In this document: in pieces, positions 47,529 to 56,159 of the stretch
Position numbering within the stretch: the stretch's first letter is position 1
How the letters are laid out: the number at the start of each line of letters is the position of its first letter
Assembly: GCA_946478665.1 (NCBI GenBank)
Contig: CAMLCZ010000006.1
Coordinates: 58,170-122,169 of the forward strand
DNA length: 64,000 nt
Origin: an uncultured Bartonella sp.
GTDB taxonomy: Bacteria; Pseudomonadota; Alphaproteobacteria; Rhizobiales; Rhizobiaceae
Reading direction: 5' to 3'
The notes under the pieces: model-generated
The model's database searches: none
What the model was told of the DNA's origin: nothing
The model's input: only the letters and a program-made list of their open reading frames with translations
Made by a program: the position numbers and the translations under genes

Positions 47529-49019
47529 ATGAAGCTAACATACCTTACGACTTTGCTCGTGCTGTTCCAAGGTGTGCAAGTTGGACATGCCACTAATTTT
47601 GCAAACGAGGATAATTCCAATACAGCCAATTGGCAATCTATTGTTGGTCGTTTAAAAGGTCCTATCAACCGCTTTGATTATGATGGCTTATCAACTTCAA
47701 GTGATGAAGCCCCATTACCTTTGAAAGATTCTTTAACTGAGAAGCAGGCCGAAGAAAATCTCAACACAGATTCTTTTTATACAGCTTCGATAGTGAAGAC
47801 ATCACCTCTAAAAACTCAAAATAAAAACGCAAAAAAAACTGGTGTTAGCCTTTCTCAAGCAATTGAATTGGCTTTGGGATTTCACCCGGATGTTTCGTCA
47901 GCAAAAGCTAATTACCGTCGGTCACAAGCCAATACTGCGTCATCACAAACAGGTTGGTATCCAAAAGTATCGTTTGATGGCGGCGGCGGATATAGTGACA
48001 ATAGTAAAACTGGCAGTGGATCATCTAATGTTGGTCTATCGGCTAACCAATTACTATACGATTTTGGTAAGACCCCAAGTGAAATTCGTTATTCTAAAAA
48101 TAAAGAACAGCAGAATTTTATAAATATTGATGCATCGATGGAAGATATAGCAGCAAGGGTTGCTGAAGCGTTCGTGTTAGTAAACAGAGCAGAGCAGTCT
48201 TTAGATGCAGCAGATGACTATATCGCTGCATTGGAACGCATTCGCGGTATGATTACTCTTCGTAATTCTGCTGGGATTTCCGATAGTGCGGATATGATTT
48301 TGTCTCAAGTACGTTTGGATGGTGTTAAGAGTGATCGCTTAGCAAATGAAGCAAGCCTAATTACTGCGAGATCCACTCTTTCCAATTTAACTGGCACACA
48401 CATTGATAATGTTGCCATATCCGATAGCGAAAAAAAGATCTTAGGTACCGACGCAAAAATCGCTGATATAGATAATCATCCTTCTATAAAAGCAGCACAA
48501 TTTGCTTATACGGCAGCAAAAGAACAAACAAAATATGCGAAAGCGCAGTCTTATCCAAGTTTCGGTGTTCGTGGCAACTACAGCTATGATCCTGTGAAGA
48601 ATAACGAAACAAGCTCGTTGATGTTAAATGTTTCCGGTAATTTGTCATTAGCGGGTGAAAATAAAGCGCGTATTTCTGCTGCGTTCGAAGATGAGCAAGC
48701 AGCACATTTGGAAATCGAGTCATTGCGCATTACGCAAAAAAACCGTTTTATGTCTGCGGATGAAAGCGAAAAAAGCGCGGTACAACGATTGTCTATTCTT
48801 AATGAACAGCTGATTAAGGCACGAGAGGCCAGAGATCTTTATACTTTGCAGTATCAATTAGGAAAAAGGCCATTGTTTGAACTTTTGGACGCAGAACAGC
48901 AGGTCTACTCAGCAAGTCTATCAATTGTCTCTGCAACAAATGACTTACTGCAAGCGAAAATCGAAAAAGCGCAGTCAACCGGATCTCTGCTAAAAAACCT
49001 AGACATTCAGGTCAAATAG
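47529..49019 (+). CDS. TolC-family outer membrane channel of the type I secretion locus
   Basis: A protein of 496 residues. The signal peptide is MKLTYLTTLLVLFQGVQVGHA. A variable polar region runs to about 105, then the outer membrane efflux protein fold: VSLSQAIELALGFHPDVSSAKANYRRSQA (about 106-134), LSANQLLYDFGKTPSEI (about 171-187), and the second half with YPSFGVRGNYSYDP and LFELLDAEQQVYSA (about 455-468). This is the LapE/AggA-type branch used with large adhesin exporters. It converges with the membrane fusion gene with only 3 nt between stops. The opposite orientation means it has its own promoter. Confidence 0.88.
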   Translation: MKLTYLTTLLVLFQGVQVGHATNFANEDNSNTANWQSIVGRLKGPINRFDYDGLSTSSDEAPLPLKDSLTEKQAEENLNTDSFYTASIVKTSPLKTQNKNAKKTGVSLSQAIELALGFHPDVSSAKANYRRSQANTASSQTGWYPKVSFDGGGGYSDNSKTGSGSSNVGLSANQLLYDFGKTPSEIRYSKNKEQQNFINIDASMEDIAARVAEAFVLVNRAEQSLDAADDYIAALERIRGMITLRNSAGISDSADMILSQVRLDGVKSDRLANEASLITARSTLSNLTGTHIDNVAISDSEKKILGTDAKIADIDNHPSIKAAQFAYTAAKEQTKYAKAQSYPSFGVRGNYSYDPVKNNETSSLMLNVSGNLSLAGENKARISAAFEDEQAAHLEIESLRITQKNRFMSADESEKSAVQRLSILNEQLIKAREARDLYTLQYQLGKRPLFELLDAEQQVYSASLSIVSATNDLLQAKIEKAQSTGSLLKNLDIQVK

Positions 49020-49022
49020 CAA

Positions 49023-50210
49023 TCATCTTTCTCTTAACGCTTCACGCATCTTGTTGAGTGGCTTTGTCAAATATTGAAATAGGGTTTTTGCGCCTGTTTT
49101 AATCTCTACCGATGCAATCATTCCTGGAATAATTGGATGCTGTAAGCCATCCTTTGTCGTCAGATATGATTGTTCTGTTTTGACATAAACACGATAATAA
49201 ACTTGTCGTTTATCTGTCTCTTCCAAAAGAGTATCTGGAGAGATCGTTTCAACAACGCCTTCCAAGCTTCCGTATATCGATGAATCATAAGCTGTGAGTT
49301 TGACTGAAGCCTTTAATCCTGGACGCACAAATGCAATATCGCGTGGGTTAATATGTGTTTCAATCAATAATTGATCTTCTAACGGCACAATTTCCATCAC
49401 ATTACCGCCTGGCTGAACAACGCCGCCAATTGTGGTAACTTCAATGTTTTTAACAATGCCCCGTACCGGTGCCGATAAGACAGTTCTTTCCAACTGGTCT
49501 TTTCTACCGGCATTTAAGCTTTCAAGAGAATCCAGTTCAGCCATTGTTTTTGAATAGTTCTCTTTTGCCGTTACTAGATATTGATCTTTGACTTCTCGTA
49601 TTTTACGGCTGAGCTCTGTCACTTGTTGTTCAAGTTTCAAGACTTCCACTTCACTAGCAGCACCTTTTTGAACAAGTGGTTTAGTTAGGTTCAATTCCTT
49701 ACTCGATAGCGTGAGAGATTGATTTAAGCTCGCCAGTGACGATTCATAAGCTTCTTTCTGTGAAATATACAGGGTCCGTTCACGATCCATCAGATCTTTG
49801 TCATTTTGCACCAATTCAGGAAATTGCAAAGGTGCATCATTCATCTGCGCATATAATCGTGCCGCGGTCGCGGTTAGTGCTCTGATTTTTGCGTCGGTTT
49901 CACCGTATTGGGAACGAAATCTTTTATCATCCAAAGTAGCCAATCTTTGACCTGCTTGGACAATTTGCCCCTCAGTAACATCCATTTCCGCAAGAATACC
50001 ACCTTCAAGGCTCTGAATATTTTGCGCTTTCGACATAGGAATGACTTTTCCTTGCCCAACTGTAACCTCATCCAGTACAGCAAAATACGACCAGGTTATC
50101 AAACCACAGATAACCGCAAAACTTAACCAGATGATAAAGGACGTTCTACGAATAGATTGCTTTTTTCTACGTGAAGGAAGCCAATTCCAAATACTTGCTG
50201 TCAAAGACAT
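49023..50210 (-). CDS. Type I secretion membrane fusion protein (HlyD/LapC-like)
   Basis: A protein of 395 residues. A basic N-terminus (SRRKKQSIRR) and one membrane helix (about 25-46) are followed by VTVGQGKVIPMSKAQNIQSLEGGILAEMDVTEGQIVQAG (lipoyl half). A long helical hairpin comes next (about 105-240), then LSAPVRGIVKNIEVTTIGGVVQPG and the HlyD C-terminal signature region, VSIEIKTGAKTLFQYLTKPL-like sequence. It links the ABC exporter to the outer-membrane channel. It lies 21 nt behind the ABC gene in the same operon. Confidence 0.92.
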   Translation of the reverse strand: MSLTASIWNWLPSRRKKQSIRRTSFIIWLSFAVICGLITWSYFAVLDEVTVGQGKVIPMSKAQNIQSLEGGILAEMDVTEGQIVQAGQRLATLDDKRFRSQYGETDAKIRALTATAARLYAQMNDAPLQFPELVQNDKDLMDRERTLYISQKEAYESSLASLNQSLTLSSKELNLTKPLVQKGAASEVEVLKLEQQVTELSRKIREVKDQYLVTAKENYSKTMAELDSLESLNAGRKDQLERTVLSAPVRGIVKNIEVTTIGGVVQPGGNVMEIVPLEDQLLIETHINPRDIAFVRPGLKASVKLTAYDSSIYGSLEGVVETISPDTLLEETDKRQVYYRVYVKTEQSYLTTKDGLQHPIIPGMIASVEIKTGAKTLFQYLTKPLNKMREALRER

Positions 50211-50231
50211 ATATTTTACACCAGATCCTTT

Positions 50232-52334
50232 TTAAGCTTTTAAACTTTGCAGAACTTCGTCTTTTGCTCCATCAAGAACAATACGACCCTGATCCACTAC
50301 AATAACTCTATCAACCAAGTCCAATAGGGCATAGCGATGCGTTGACAAAATAAGAGTACGATCACCGAGCCAATTTTTCATATTATTGATAAAATTCCTC
50401 TCGGACACATCATCCATAGAGGCTGTAGGTTCATCAAGAGCTAGAATATTTGGATTTCGCAACAAAGTACGCGCTAGAATAACTGACTGCCGTTGACCGC
50501 CAGATAGACCTATACCGCCTTCAAGAATAACAAGATCCATACCTCGCGATTGTTTAGTAATGAGCGAGATCGCTCCACTTATTTGTAAAGCGGAAATCAA
50601 CTGTTCTTGTGTTGCAAGAGGTGCACCAAGCATAAGATTTTCGCGCAGAGAACCATGAAAAAGTCGGCTATCCTGCGACAAATACCCAATACTTCTGCGT
50701 AAATCAGAAGGATTAATCATTGTCATATCAACGCCATCCAGTGTCATCACGCCATTTGTCGGCGGAAGCGATCCAGATAGAATGCGCAATAGCGAAGATT
50801 TACCAGCTCCCACTTTACCAATGAGCGCTACTTTTTCACCAGCTTTGATATTCAATTCATTAATATAAAGGACTGGAGCGCTCTCCGGATCATATTTGAG
50901 TTCCAACCTTGAAAGCGAGTAATCGCCTAACAATGATGGTTTACGAATGAATTCTTTATCACTTGCATGGTCAAGAGGTTTTTTGAGGAGATCATCCAGA
51001 CCCTTTCGAGCACTACGTGCATGCTGCCATTTGGTAAAAATCTGTGCCAGCTGGGCAAAAGGTGCGATAGCACGACTGGATAATATACTACATCCAATAA
51101 CAGCACCTGTTGTCAACTCATGTGACAAAACAAGATAGGCGCCTGTTAATATCACGCTGACATATGTAATCTGTTGGACACTTGAAATCCAATAAACATA
51201 ACTCGAAACGAAGTGCCGTTGTTGAACTGACGCGTCAGAACTAGCTTTTGTGTACCGATCCCATGTTTTTTGGAAATAGGCCTCTGCCTGCAATGACTTT
51301 ATGTCTTCAATGCCCTCAATAGATTCAACCAAAATAGCATGACGTAAAGCGCTCTCTTTAGAGGCTTGACTAGATAACTTTGATAACGGAATTTGTAGCA
51401 ACAAACCTGGAATAATAATCAAAGGCAGAGCCATCAAGACAACTAACCCTAACGGTCCACCAATAAATCCGATAATCAATATAAAGACAAGAGCAAAAGG
51501 AATGTCTGTCGCGGCCGTAAATGTGGTGGATGTTAGCAGTTCTCTTATTTGTTCCATCTCTTTAATTTGAGAGATGAAAGAACCAGTCGATTTCGGACGA
51601 GCATCATTTCGAATATCCAATGCACGACCGAAAAACATACCTGATATTAGGAGATCGGCTTGCTTTCCCATATAATCCGAGACTTTTACTCGCGATATTC
51701 TGAGAAACCATTCGAAAAAAATTGCCAATATTGTGCCGATCGCCAATACCCATAATGTTGGAGTTGATTGCGCCGGCACCACGCGATCCCAAACCTGCAT
51801 GGAAAACAGCGAACCACCCAATGCTAACAAATTGGCAACTATTGATGCCACCATAATTTCAAAATGATAGCGTTTTTCCTTGAAGATAATCGACCAGAAC
51901 CAAGAAGGATTGTGCGGAGCATGATAATCCCCTAAGCGCGTATCCTTGATTTTTTCAAATGGTTTTAAAAGAGCAATTCTACCAGTAATCTGTTCGGCAA
52001 ATTCTTCATTCGGTATTTTCGTATCAATCGTTTGGCTAACTTCTGGAAATAATACCGAGACATATTCATCGCCGGTAGCAGTAACAACAGCTACTCTACC
52101 ATTTTTGAGTTCAGCAATTGCGGGCAATAAAATCGAGGGTAACTCGAAAATATTTTCATTGACCAAATCAACGGTCAAGCCCATTCTATGACCAGCGCGA
52201 CCAATATGCTCTTCTAGAGTTGTACCACCTGACCAAGCGAATGAATGCTTCAAAAATTCTTGCGAAACATTCAGATTGTTAAGCTTACCAACAAGCGCTA
52301 ATCCCTCAATCCAACTATCAACATTTGGCGTCAT
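50232..52334 (-). CDS. Type I secretion ABC exporter with C39-like domain (LapB-type)
   Basis: A protein of 700 residues. The N-terminal 130 residues are a C39-like domain without the peptidase Cys, so it recognises rather than cleaves the substrate. Six membrane helices lie at about 155-440. The nucleotide-binding domain has Walker A GKVGAGKSS (about 511), signature LSGGQRQSV (about 614), Walker B ILALDEPTAS (about 633-642) and STHR. This is the LapB/RtxB-like class that exports giant repeat adhesins. The closest candidate cargo is the Ig-like adhesin at 56-64 kb. The Sel1 gene ends 23 nt upstream. Confidence 0.92.
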   Translation of the reverse strand: MTPNVDSWIEGLALVGKLNNLNVSQEFLKHSFAWSGGTTLEEHIGRAGHRMGLTVDLVNENIFELPSILLPAIAELKNGRVAVVTATGDEYVSVLFPEVSQTIDTKIPNEEFAEQITGRIALLKPFEKIKDTRLGDYHAPHNPSWFWSIIFKEKRYHFEIMVASIVANLLALGGSLFSMQVWDRVVPAQSTPTLWVLAIGTILAIFFEWFLRISRVKVSDYMGKQADLLISGMFFGRALDIRNDARPKSTGSFISQIKEMEQIRELLTSTTFTAATDIPFALVFILIIGFIGGPLGLVVLMALPLIIIPGLLLQIPLSKLSSQASKESALRHAILVESIEGIEDIKSLQAEAYFQKTWDRYTKASSDASVQQRHFVSSYVYWISSVQQITYVSVILTGAYLVLSHELTTGAVIGCSILSSRAIAPFAQLAQIFTKWQHARSARKGLDDLLKKPLDHASDKEFIRKPSLLGDYSLSRLELKYDPESAPVLYINELNIKAGEKVALIGKVGAGKSSLLRILSGSLPPTNGVMTLDGVDMTMINPSDLRRSIGYLSQDSRLFHGSLRENLMLGAPLATQEQLISALQISGAISLITKQSRGMDLVILEGGIGLSGGQRQSVILARTLLRNPNILALDEPTASMDDVSERNFINNMKNWLGDRTLILSTHRYALLDLVDRVIVVDQGRIVLDGAKDEVLQSLKA

Positions 52335-52357
52335 AAGCGTTACTCTTTAAGGGAATT

Positions 52358-53659
52358 TTATTCTTGTTGCTGCGGAAGTAATTTTTCAACACTTTCGTTG
52401 GCTTTTTCATCGACAACCTGCGGTCTCCATATTGAAAGCAAAGCTTGCGCCCGTTCTTTTTGAGCTGTGTCTAAGCCCTCTAATAAACTATCACGCATTT
52501 TTATAGAGTCCGGATCTTGCTTCAAGCTTGCGAGAGAAAACCAAATGAAAGCTTCTTCTAAATCCTTCTTCGCACCAACGCCTTCTGATAAAGCTAATCC
52601 TAAATTATATTGCGCCGGAACCAAACCATAATTTGCAGCTTTTCTTAACCACAATACACCTTCTATCCAATTTGAATGATCAGAATCTTTCAACAATAAA
52701 ACACCCAAATTATACATAGCGGCAATATTACCGCCTTGAGCGGCTTTTTCGTACCAATATTTTGCTGATGCATTCGCTTCAGGTGTTTTTTGTTGTTCGT
52801 ATTGATGGCCTAATGCAAATGCCGCTGTTGGATTATTCGCTTTTGCTAACGTTTCATACTTAGCAATTAGCGGATCTTTTGATGTGGCTTCATCAACCTT
52901 CTGAGCCTCCGCCTTTGCAGGCTCTTGATGCTCTTGGTCTTTTGATTCTTCCGAAACAACAGACGTTGTTTCATCATTCTTAATCGAATCATTAGACTCT
53001 GAAACGGTCTCAGATTCCTTTGGTGTAACTTCCTCGTCGGCCACTTTTTCAGAAGCACCTGTTACAACAGTATCTATTTTAGCCACAGAATTATCTGTTT
53101 TGTTTTCTACAACTGAACCTGTAAATTGATTATCAGTTACAGAAAAACCACTATACTTATAAAATAAAAACCCACAAAATAAAACTACAAGAGACAAAAA
53201 CAAACTCACATAAAAACCAGATCCGTAAGATTTATTTTTATTGGCCTCTAATTTATTTTTACCATTATCGAATTTTTCATTCGATGATAGCTTATTCCTA
53301 TTATCATTATTATTATTTAAAAAATCTGGAATTTTTACATTATTTTTCTGCATAGAGCGAATGATATTCAGCATCTTGAAACATATATCTCTACCATTCA
53401 TAGAAATACTACGTCTATGAAGTATAACAAGAGAATCTAGGAAGTATCTCCTATCTAATTCACTCCACGTTGAAAAACCTTTGGCAAACAATCTAGAAAA
53501 AACAAAAAAAGATGTAATCTTTTTTATGTCTTGCTGTTTGCTGTTTTGTGATGCAATTCTCTCTATTCTATCGATAATATTGAGGGCATTATAAAAACCT
53601 GTGCCTTCATTAGAAGGAACACCCTGCATACTGTTATTTTGTTCTTTGAATGCTATCAC
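52358..53659 (-). CDS. Membrane-anchored Sel1-repeat protein in the secretion operon
   Basis: A protein of 433 residues. The N-terminal cytoplasmic domain (about 1-145) is helical and ends in an Asn/Lys-rich stretch. One membrane helix (about 149-168) is followed by a Ser/Glu/Val-rich linker (about 175-265). Three Sel1-like repeats (about 270-400) include AAFALGHQYEQQ, AAMYNLGVLLLK and PAQYNLGLALSEGVG. The repeats would be periplasmic. It starts with GTG 53659; an ATG at 53629 is an alternative. Sel1 proteins are scaffolds. It stands directly ahead of the exporter genes, so it may assist adhesin export or envelope assembly; this is inference. Confidence 0.75.
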   Translation of the reverse strand: MIAFKEQNNSMQGVPSNEGTGFYNALNIIDRIERIASQNSKQQDIKKITSFFVFSRLFAKGFSTWSELDRRYFLDSLVILHRRSISMNGRDICFKMLNIIRSMQKNNVKIPDFLNNNNDNRNKLSSNEKFDNGKNKLEANKNKSYGSGFYVSLFLSLVVLFCGFLFYKYSGFSVTDNQFTGSVVENKTDNSVAKIDTVVTGASEKVADEEVTPKESETVSESNDSIKNDETTSVVSEESKDQEHQEPAKAEAQKVDEATSKDPLIAKYETLAKANNPTAAFALGHQYEQQKTPEANASAKYWYEKAAQGGNIAAMYNLGVLLLKDSDHSNWIEGVLWLRKAANYGLVPAQYNLGLALSEGVGAKKDLEEAFIWFSLASLKQDPDSIKMRDSLLEGLDTAQKERAQALLSIWRPQVVDEKANESVEKLLPQQQE

Positions 53660-53693
53660 CGAGTTTCACTTTGTCTATTTTTAGTTATGTGTT

Positions 53694-53791
53694 ACAGTAG
53701 TGTGTCGCCAGGACGTCTCCTGACGACACGTCGAGCGTAGCCGCAGTGTGGGTCTTGTGGGGTCTATTGGGAACCCGCCCTGTGCTACTGC
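53694..53791 (-). ncRNA. Candidate structured RNA leader of the Sel1-exporter operon
   Basis: This GC-rich island stands in very AT-rich sequence. On the - strand, GCAGTAG (53791-53785) closes with CTACTGT (53700-53694). Inside is a 12-bp hairpin, GTGTCGTCAGGA-GACG-TCCTGGCGACAC (53729-53702). Both stems contain G-U pairs that exist only on the - strand (A-C on the + strand), so the RNA is transcribed from that strand. It ends 35 nt before the GTG start. No U-run follows. The family is not identified. Confidence 0.5.
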
Positions 53792-54139
53792 CGACTTTCT
53801 TGAAACCGAGATTTAAACAACATAGATATGACCCAAAAAAATAACAAAAATCCATCACGCTATCTTTTGATATGTAGCGTTAGACACTTGTGGGAATTTT
53901 TAAAATTATAGACCGCAATATTTGCTAAAGCTTAGCAAACCCCAAATTCGTTTCTGCCCCTAATAAATAGAAACGTTAAACTTTAAAACAATCCCGCTTT
54001 TTCTAATACTCTCACCCAAAGAATCGCTTGAATCAAGCTATCGCATTTTTTTTTCTTAACTGCAAATAACATTTATACATTTTTATGTATTTTTTAAAAA
54101 ATATTAGTTGGGTAAAATTCATTTATAGCTGTGATTAGC
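53792..54139. other. AT-rich gap, probable promoter of the exporter operon
   Basis: A 348-bp gap between the GT41 gene stop and the leader RNA. It has no coding frame I trust. Promoter elements for the leader are expected here, but none is clear enough to name. Confidence 0.4.
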
Positions 54140-56104
54140 CTAGTTAGAGTTTACGAATTTTTCCCATAACTGTTTATAAATTATAGTTAAATTCTCAGCA
54201 AATAACTTACTATCATATAACTTGCTAGTGTCTCTCGCCTCATTCAAACGAGTTTTGAGATTATCCAATTCGGGCTTGTTAGTTGCATAATGATAAGCAA
54301 TTTTAAAGTACTCATCGTAGTCATGCGCAATGAGATTATCAAAACCATGCGTTGTCAAAAGACTAGCCGCCACTCTGCTGGCAAAACAATCGCCAATTAA
54401 AGTCACTAAAGGCACACCACACCATAACGCATCACTTGCAGTTGTATGTGAATTATAGGAAAAAGTATCAAGAGCCATATCAGCGCACTTCAATCTTTTG
54501 AAATGCTCTCTAATTGGCTTTTTGTCAGCGAAGATTAATGCTTTTTCGTCAACGCCATTTTTTACCAACTCGCGCTTTAGGTTTTGTTTGGCTAACGGAC
54601 TTTTAGGCTCAAGTTGCCATAAATAACTGCCTTTAACTTCTTTCAAAAGCCGACACCAAATGGCAAATGTTTCAGGATTAATTTTACTAACCTGATTGAA
54701 GCTACAGAAAATAAAGCCCTCTTCCGGCAATCCGGCTTCCTGTCTTGTTATTGGCGGATCATTTGGCGCATCACTATCATTAGGTTGGTAACAGTGAGGC
54801 ATCATAACGATGTCTTCACTGAAATGATGTGCATGTTCAGGCGGCGTCACAATTGGATCACCAAGAATATAGTCGGCAAGTCCCCTATGCCCCAATGTAC
54901 CTGGATATCCAAGCCAGCTAAGTGTTATAGGCGCAGGCTTCAGGGCCGTAATTTCCAAACGATTGTGTTGTGTGTATCCTTTTAGGTCGACTAATATTTG
55001 GATACCAAGGCGATTGATAAGCTGGGCAGCTTCCAAATCTGTTAAAGCGTTAATGTCATGAACCTGCAAAGGTAATCCTTGCAGAAATGCATTTATAGAT
55101 TCATCATCAACAGGACCGTGCTTGAAGATATGTACATCAAGTTCGTCAGGGTTATGTAATGATAGCACTTTACCGAACAAACGCATTGTTGCGTGACGAT
55201 GAAAGTCGGAAGAAAGGTACCCTATCTTAAGCTTACCATTGTACTTTTGTTCTGGATAAATAATCTTACGCTGTAAATTCTTGAATGATGTAATGGCGTG
55301 ATCATGTGCTATGACCCGCTGCATTTCGGCAGAAACATGGGGCATATTCAAAGCAGATAATGGATCACCATTATTCTTGTAAGCTTGGGTGTTTATATAA
55401 GCTTCATCTACCTCGGCCAAATCATCCCAAGTTGCAGTATCCCGTAAAACGCGCGCCAGCGGTCCCCAAACCTCGGCAGACTTATACATTTCTATAGCCT
55501 GTTCAGTTTGTCCGGTTTTTTCATAAACCTCACCTAAACCATATTTGGGTTGAGGTGCATTGGGTAGCAGAGAATGAGCCTTTTGTAACAGAGGCAATGC
55601 ATCTGTATAATTTTCAACCTTGACATAAAGAGCTGCAAGATTGACCAAAACTTCAACATAATCTGGCTTTTTAGCTAATGCCTGCTTGTAATAATTAATT
55701 GCATCAGACAGCCTATCAGTACGCGAACAAATATATCCCAAGCTGAAAAGACTGCTAACATAATCTGGATGAAGCTTGAAACACATTGCGTAATATTGTT
55801 CGGCTTTTTGTAAATCTCCTATCCGAAAATAAAAAGTGGCTGCTGAATCGAAATAATCGGGATGTTTCCCAAACTGCAGTGTCTTTTTATAACAATCCTT
55901 AGCCTCTTGTGTAAGACCACTATTAGCACTGGCAATCGCACGCAAATACCACGCATGAGGGTTGGTAGCGTCAGTGCGAATAGCTTTTTTGCAAAGTTTA
56001 ATAGCTTCAGCGTTATCACCTTTTTTTATGGCATCACTCGCGCCTGTTAAAAGTTTGGCAGACACTGGTGACATCGAAAAATTGTTACTAAACGTTGCAG
56101 CCAT
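54140..56104 (-). CDS. GT41 O-GlcNAc-transferase-like glycosyltransferase with TPRs
   Basis: A protein of 654 residues, no signal peptide, so cytoplasmic. Residues about 15-215 are five to six TPRs. The catalytic GT-B part (about 290-650) aligns by eye with OGT: YLSSDFHRHATMRLF with His near 304, then DLKGYTQHNR and LSWLGYPGTLG. SFNQVSKINPETFAIW holds the Lys near 474 matching the UDP-contacting Lys of OGT. ADMALDTFSYNSHTTASDALWCGVPLVTL (about 541-569) carries the HTT-x-x-D motif. GT41 enzymes glycosylate Ser/Thr (OGT) or Asn (HMW1C). It lies 55 nt behind the giant adhesin gene, its likely acceptor. GGAAAGAG precedes the ATG. Confidence 0.85.
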   Translation of the reverse strand: MAATFSNNFSMSPVSAKLLTGASDAIKKGDNAEAIKLCKKAIRTDATNPHAWYLRAIASANSGLTQEAKDCYKKTLQFGKHPDYFDSAATFYFRIGDLQKAEQYYAMCFKLHPDYVSSLFSLGYICSRTDRLSDAINYYKQALAKKPDYVEVLVNLAALYVKVENYTDALPLLQKAHSLLPNAPQPKYGLGEVYEKTGQTEQAIEMYKSAEVWGPLARVLRDTATWDDLAEVDEAYINTQAYKNNGDPLSALNMPHVSAEMQRVIAHDHAITSFKNLQRKIIYPEQKYNGKLKIGYLSSDFHRHATMRLFGKVLSLHNPDELDVHIFKHGPVDDESINAFLQGLPLQVHDINALTDLEAAQLINRLGIQILVDLKGYTQHNRLEITALKPAPITLSWLGYPGTLGHRGLADYILGDPIVTPPEHAHHFSEDIVMMPHCYQPNDSDAPNDPPITRQEAGLPEEGFIFCSFNQVSKINPETFAIWCRLLKEVKGSYLWQLEPKSPLAKQNLKRELVKNGVDEKALIFADKKPIREHFKRLKCADMALDTFSYNSHTTASDALWCGVPLVTLIGDCFASRVAASLLTTHGFDNLIAHDYDEYFKIAYHYATNKPELDNLKTRLNEARDTSKLYDSKLFAENLTIIYKQLWEKFVNSN

Positions 56105-56115
56105 ATTCTCTTTCC

Positions 56116-56150
56116 AAAAATAAAGAGTGCGGTTTTAAAAACCGCACTCT
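56116..56150 (-). terminator. Intercistronic terminator/attenuator between adhesin and GT41
   Basis: AGAGTGCGGTTTT pairs with AAAACCGCACTCT in a 27-nt palindrome (56124-56150). On the - strand it is followed by TTATTTTT and then the GT41 ribosome site. A hairpin plus U-run here should let only part of the transcripts from the adhesin continue into the GT41 gene. Confidence 0.7.
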
Positions 56151-56159
56151 CCCCGCTTT

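Noticed and set aside
49023..52334. Bacteriocin exporter with leader-peptide protease
   Set aside because: The N-terminal C39-like domain lacks the catalytic Cys and no small leader-bearing peptide gene is near. The giant adhesin is a better cargo.
46589..53700. Attachment-site direct repeat of the tRNA-Phe 3' end
   Set aside because: I looked for a copy of the tRNA 3' end to the right of the tRNA and found none within the window; it could lie beyond 64 kb.
53694..53791. Cobalamin or c-di-GMP riboswitch ahead of the exporter operon
   Set aside because: GTCAGGAGAC in the hairpin resembles the B12 box, and GCACAGGGC resembles the start of a c-di-GMP-I element. The other conserved blocks of both families (CCGCAAC, GCCACTG; GCAAAGCC, GGGGUUACC) are absent.
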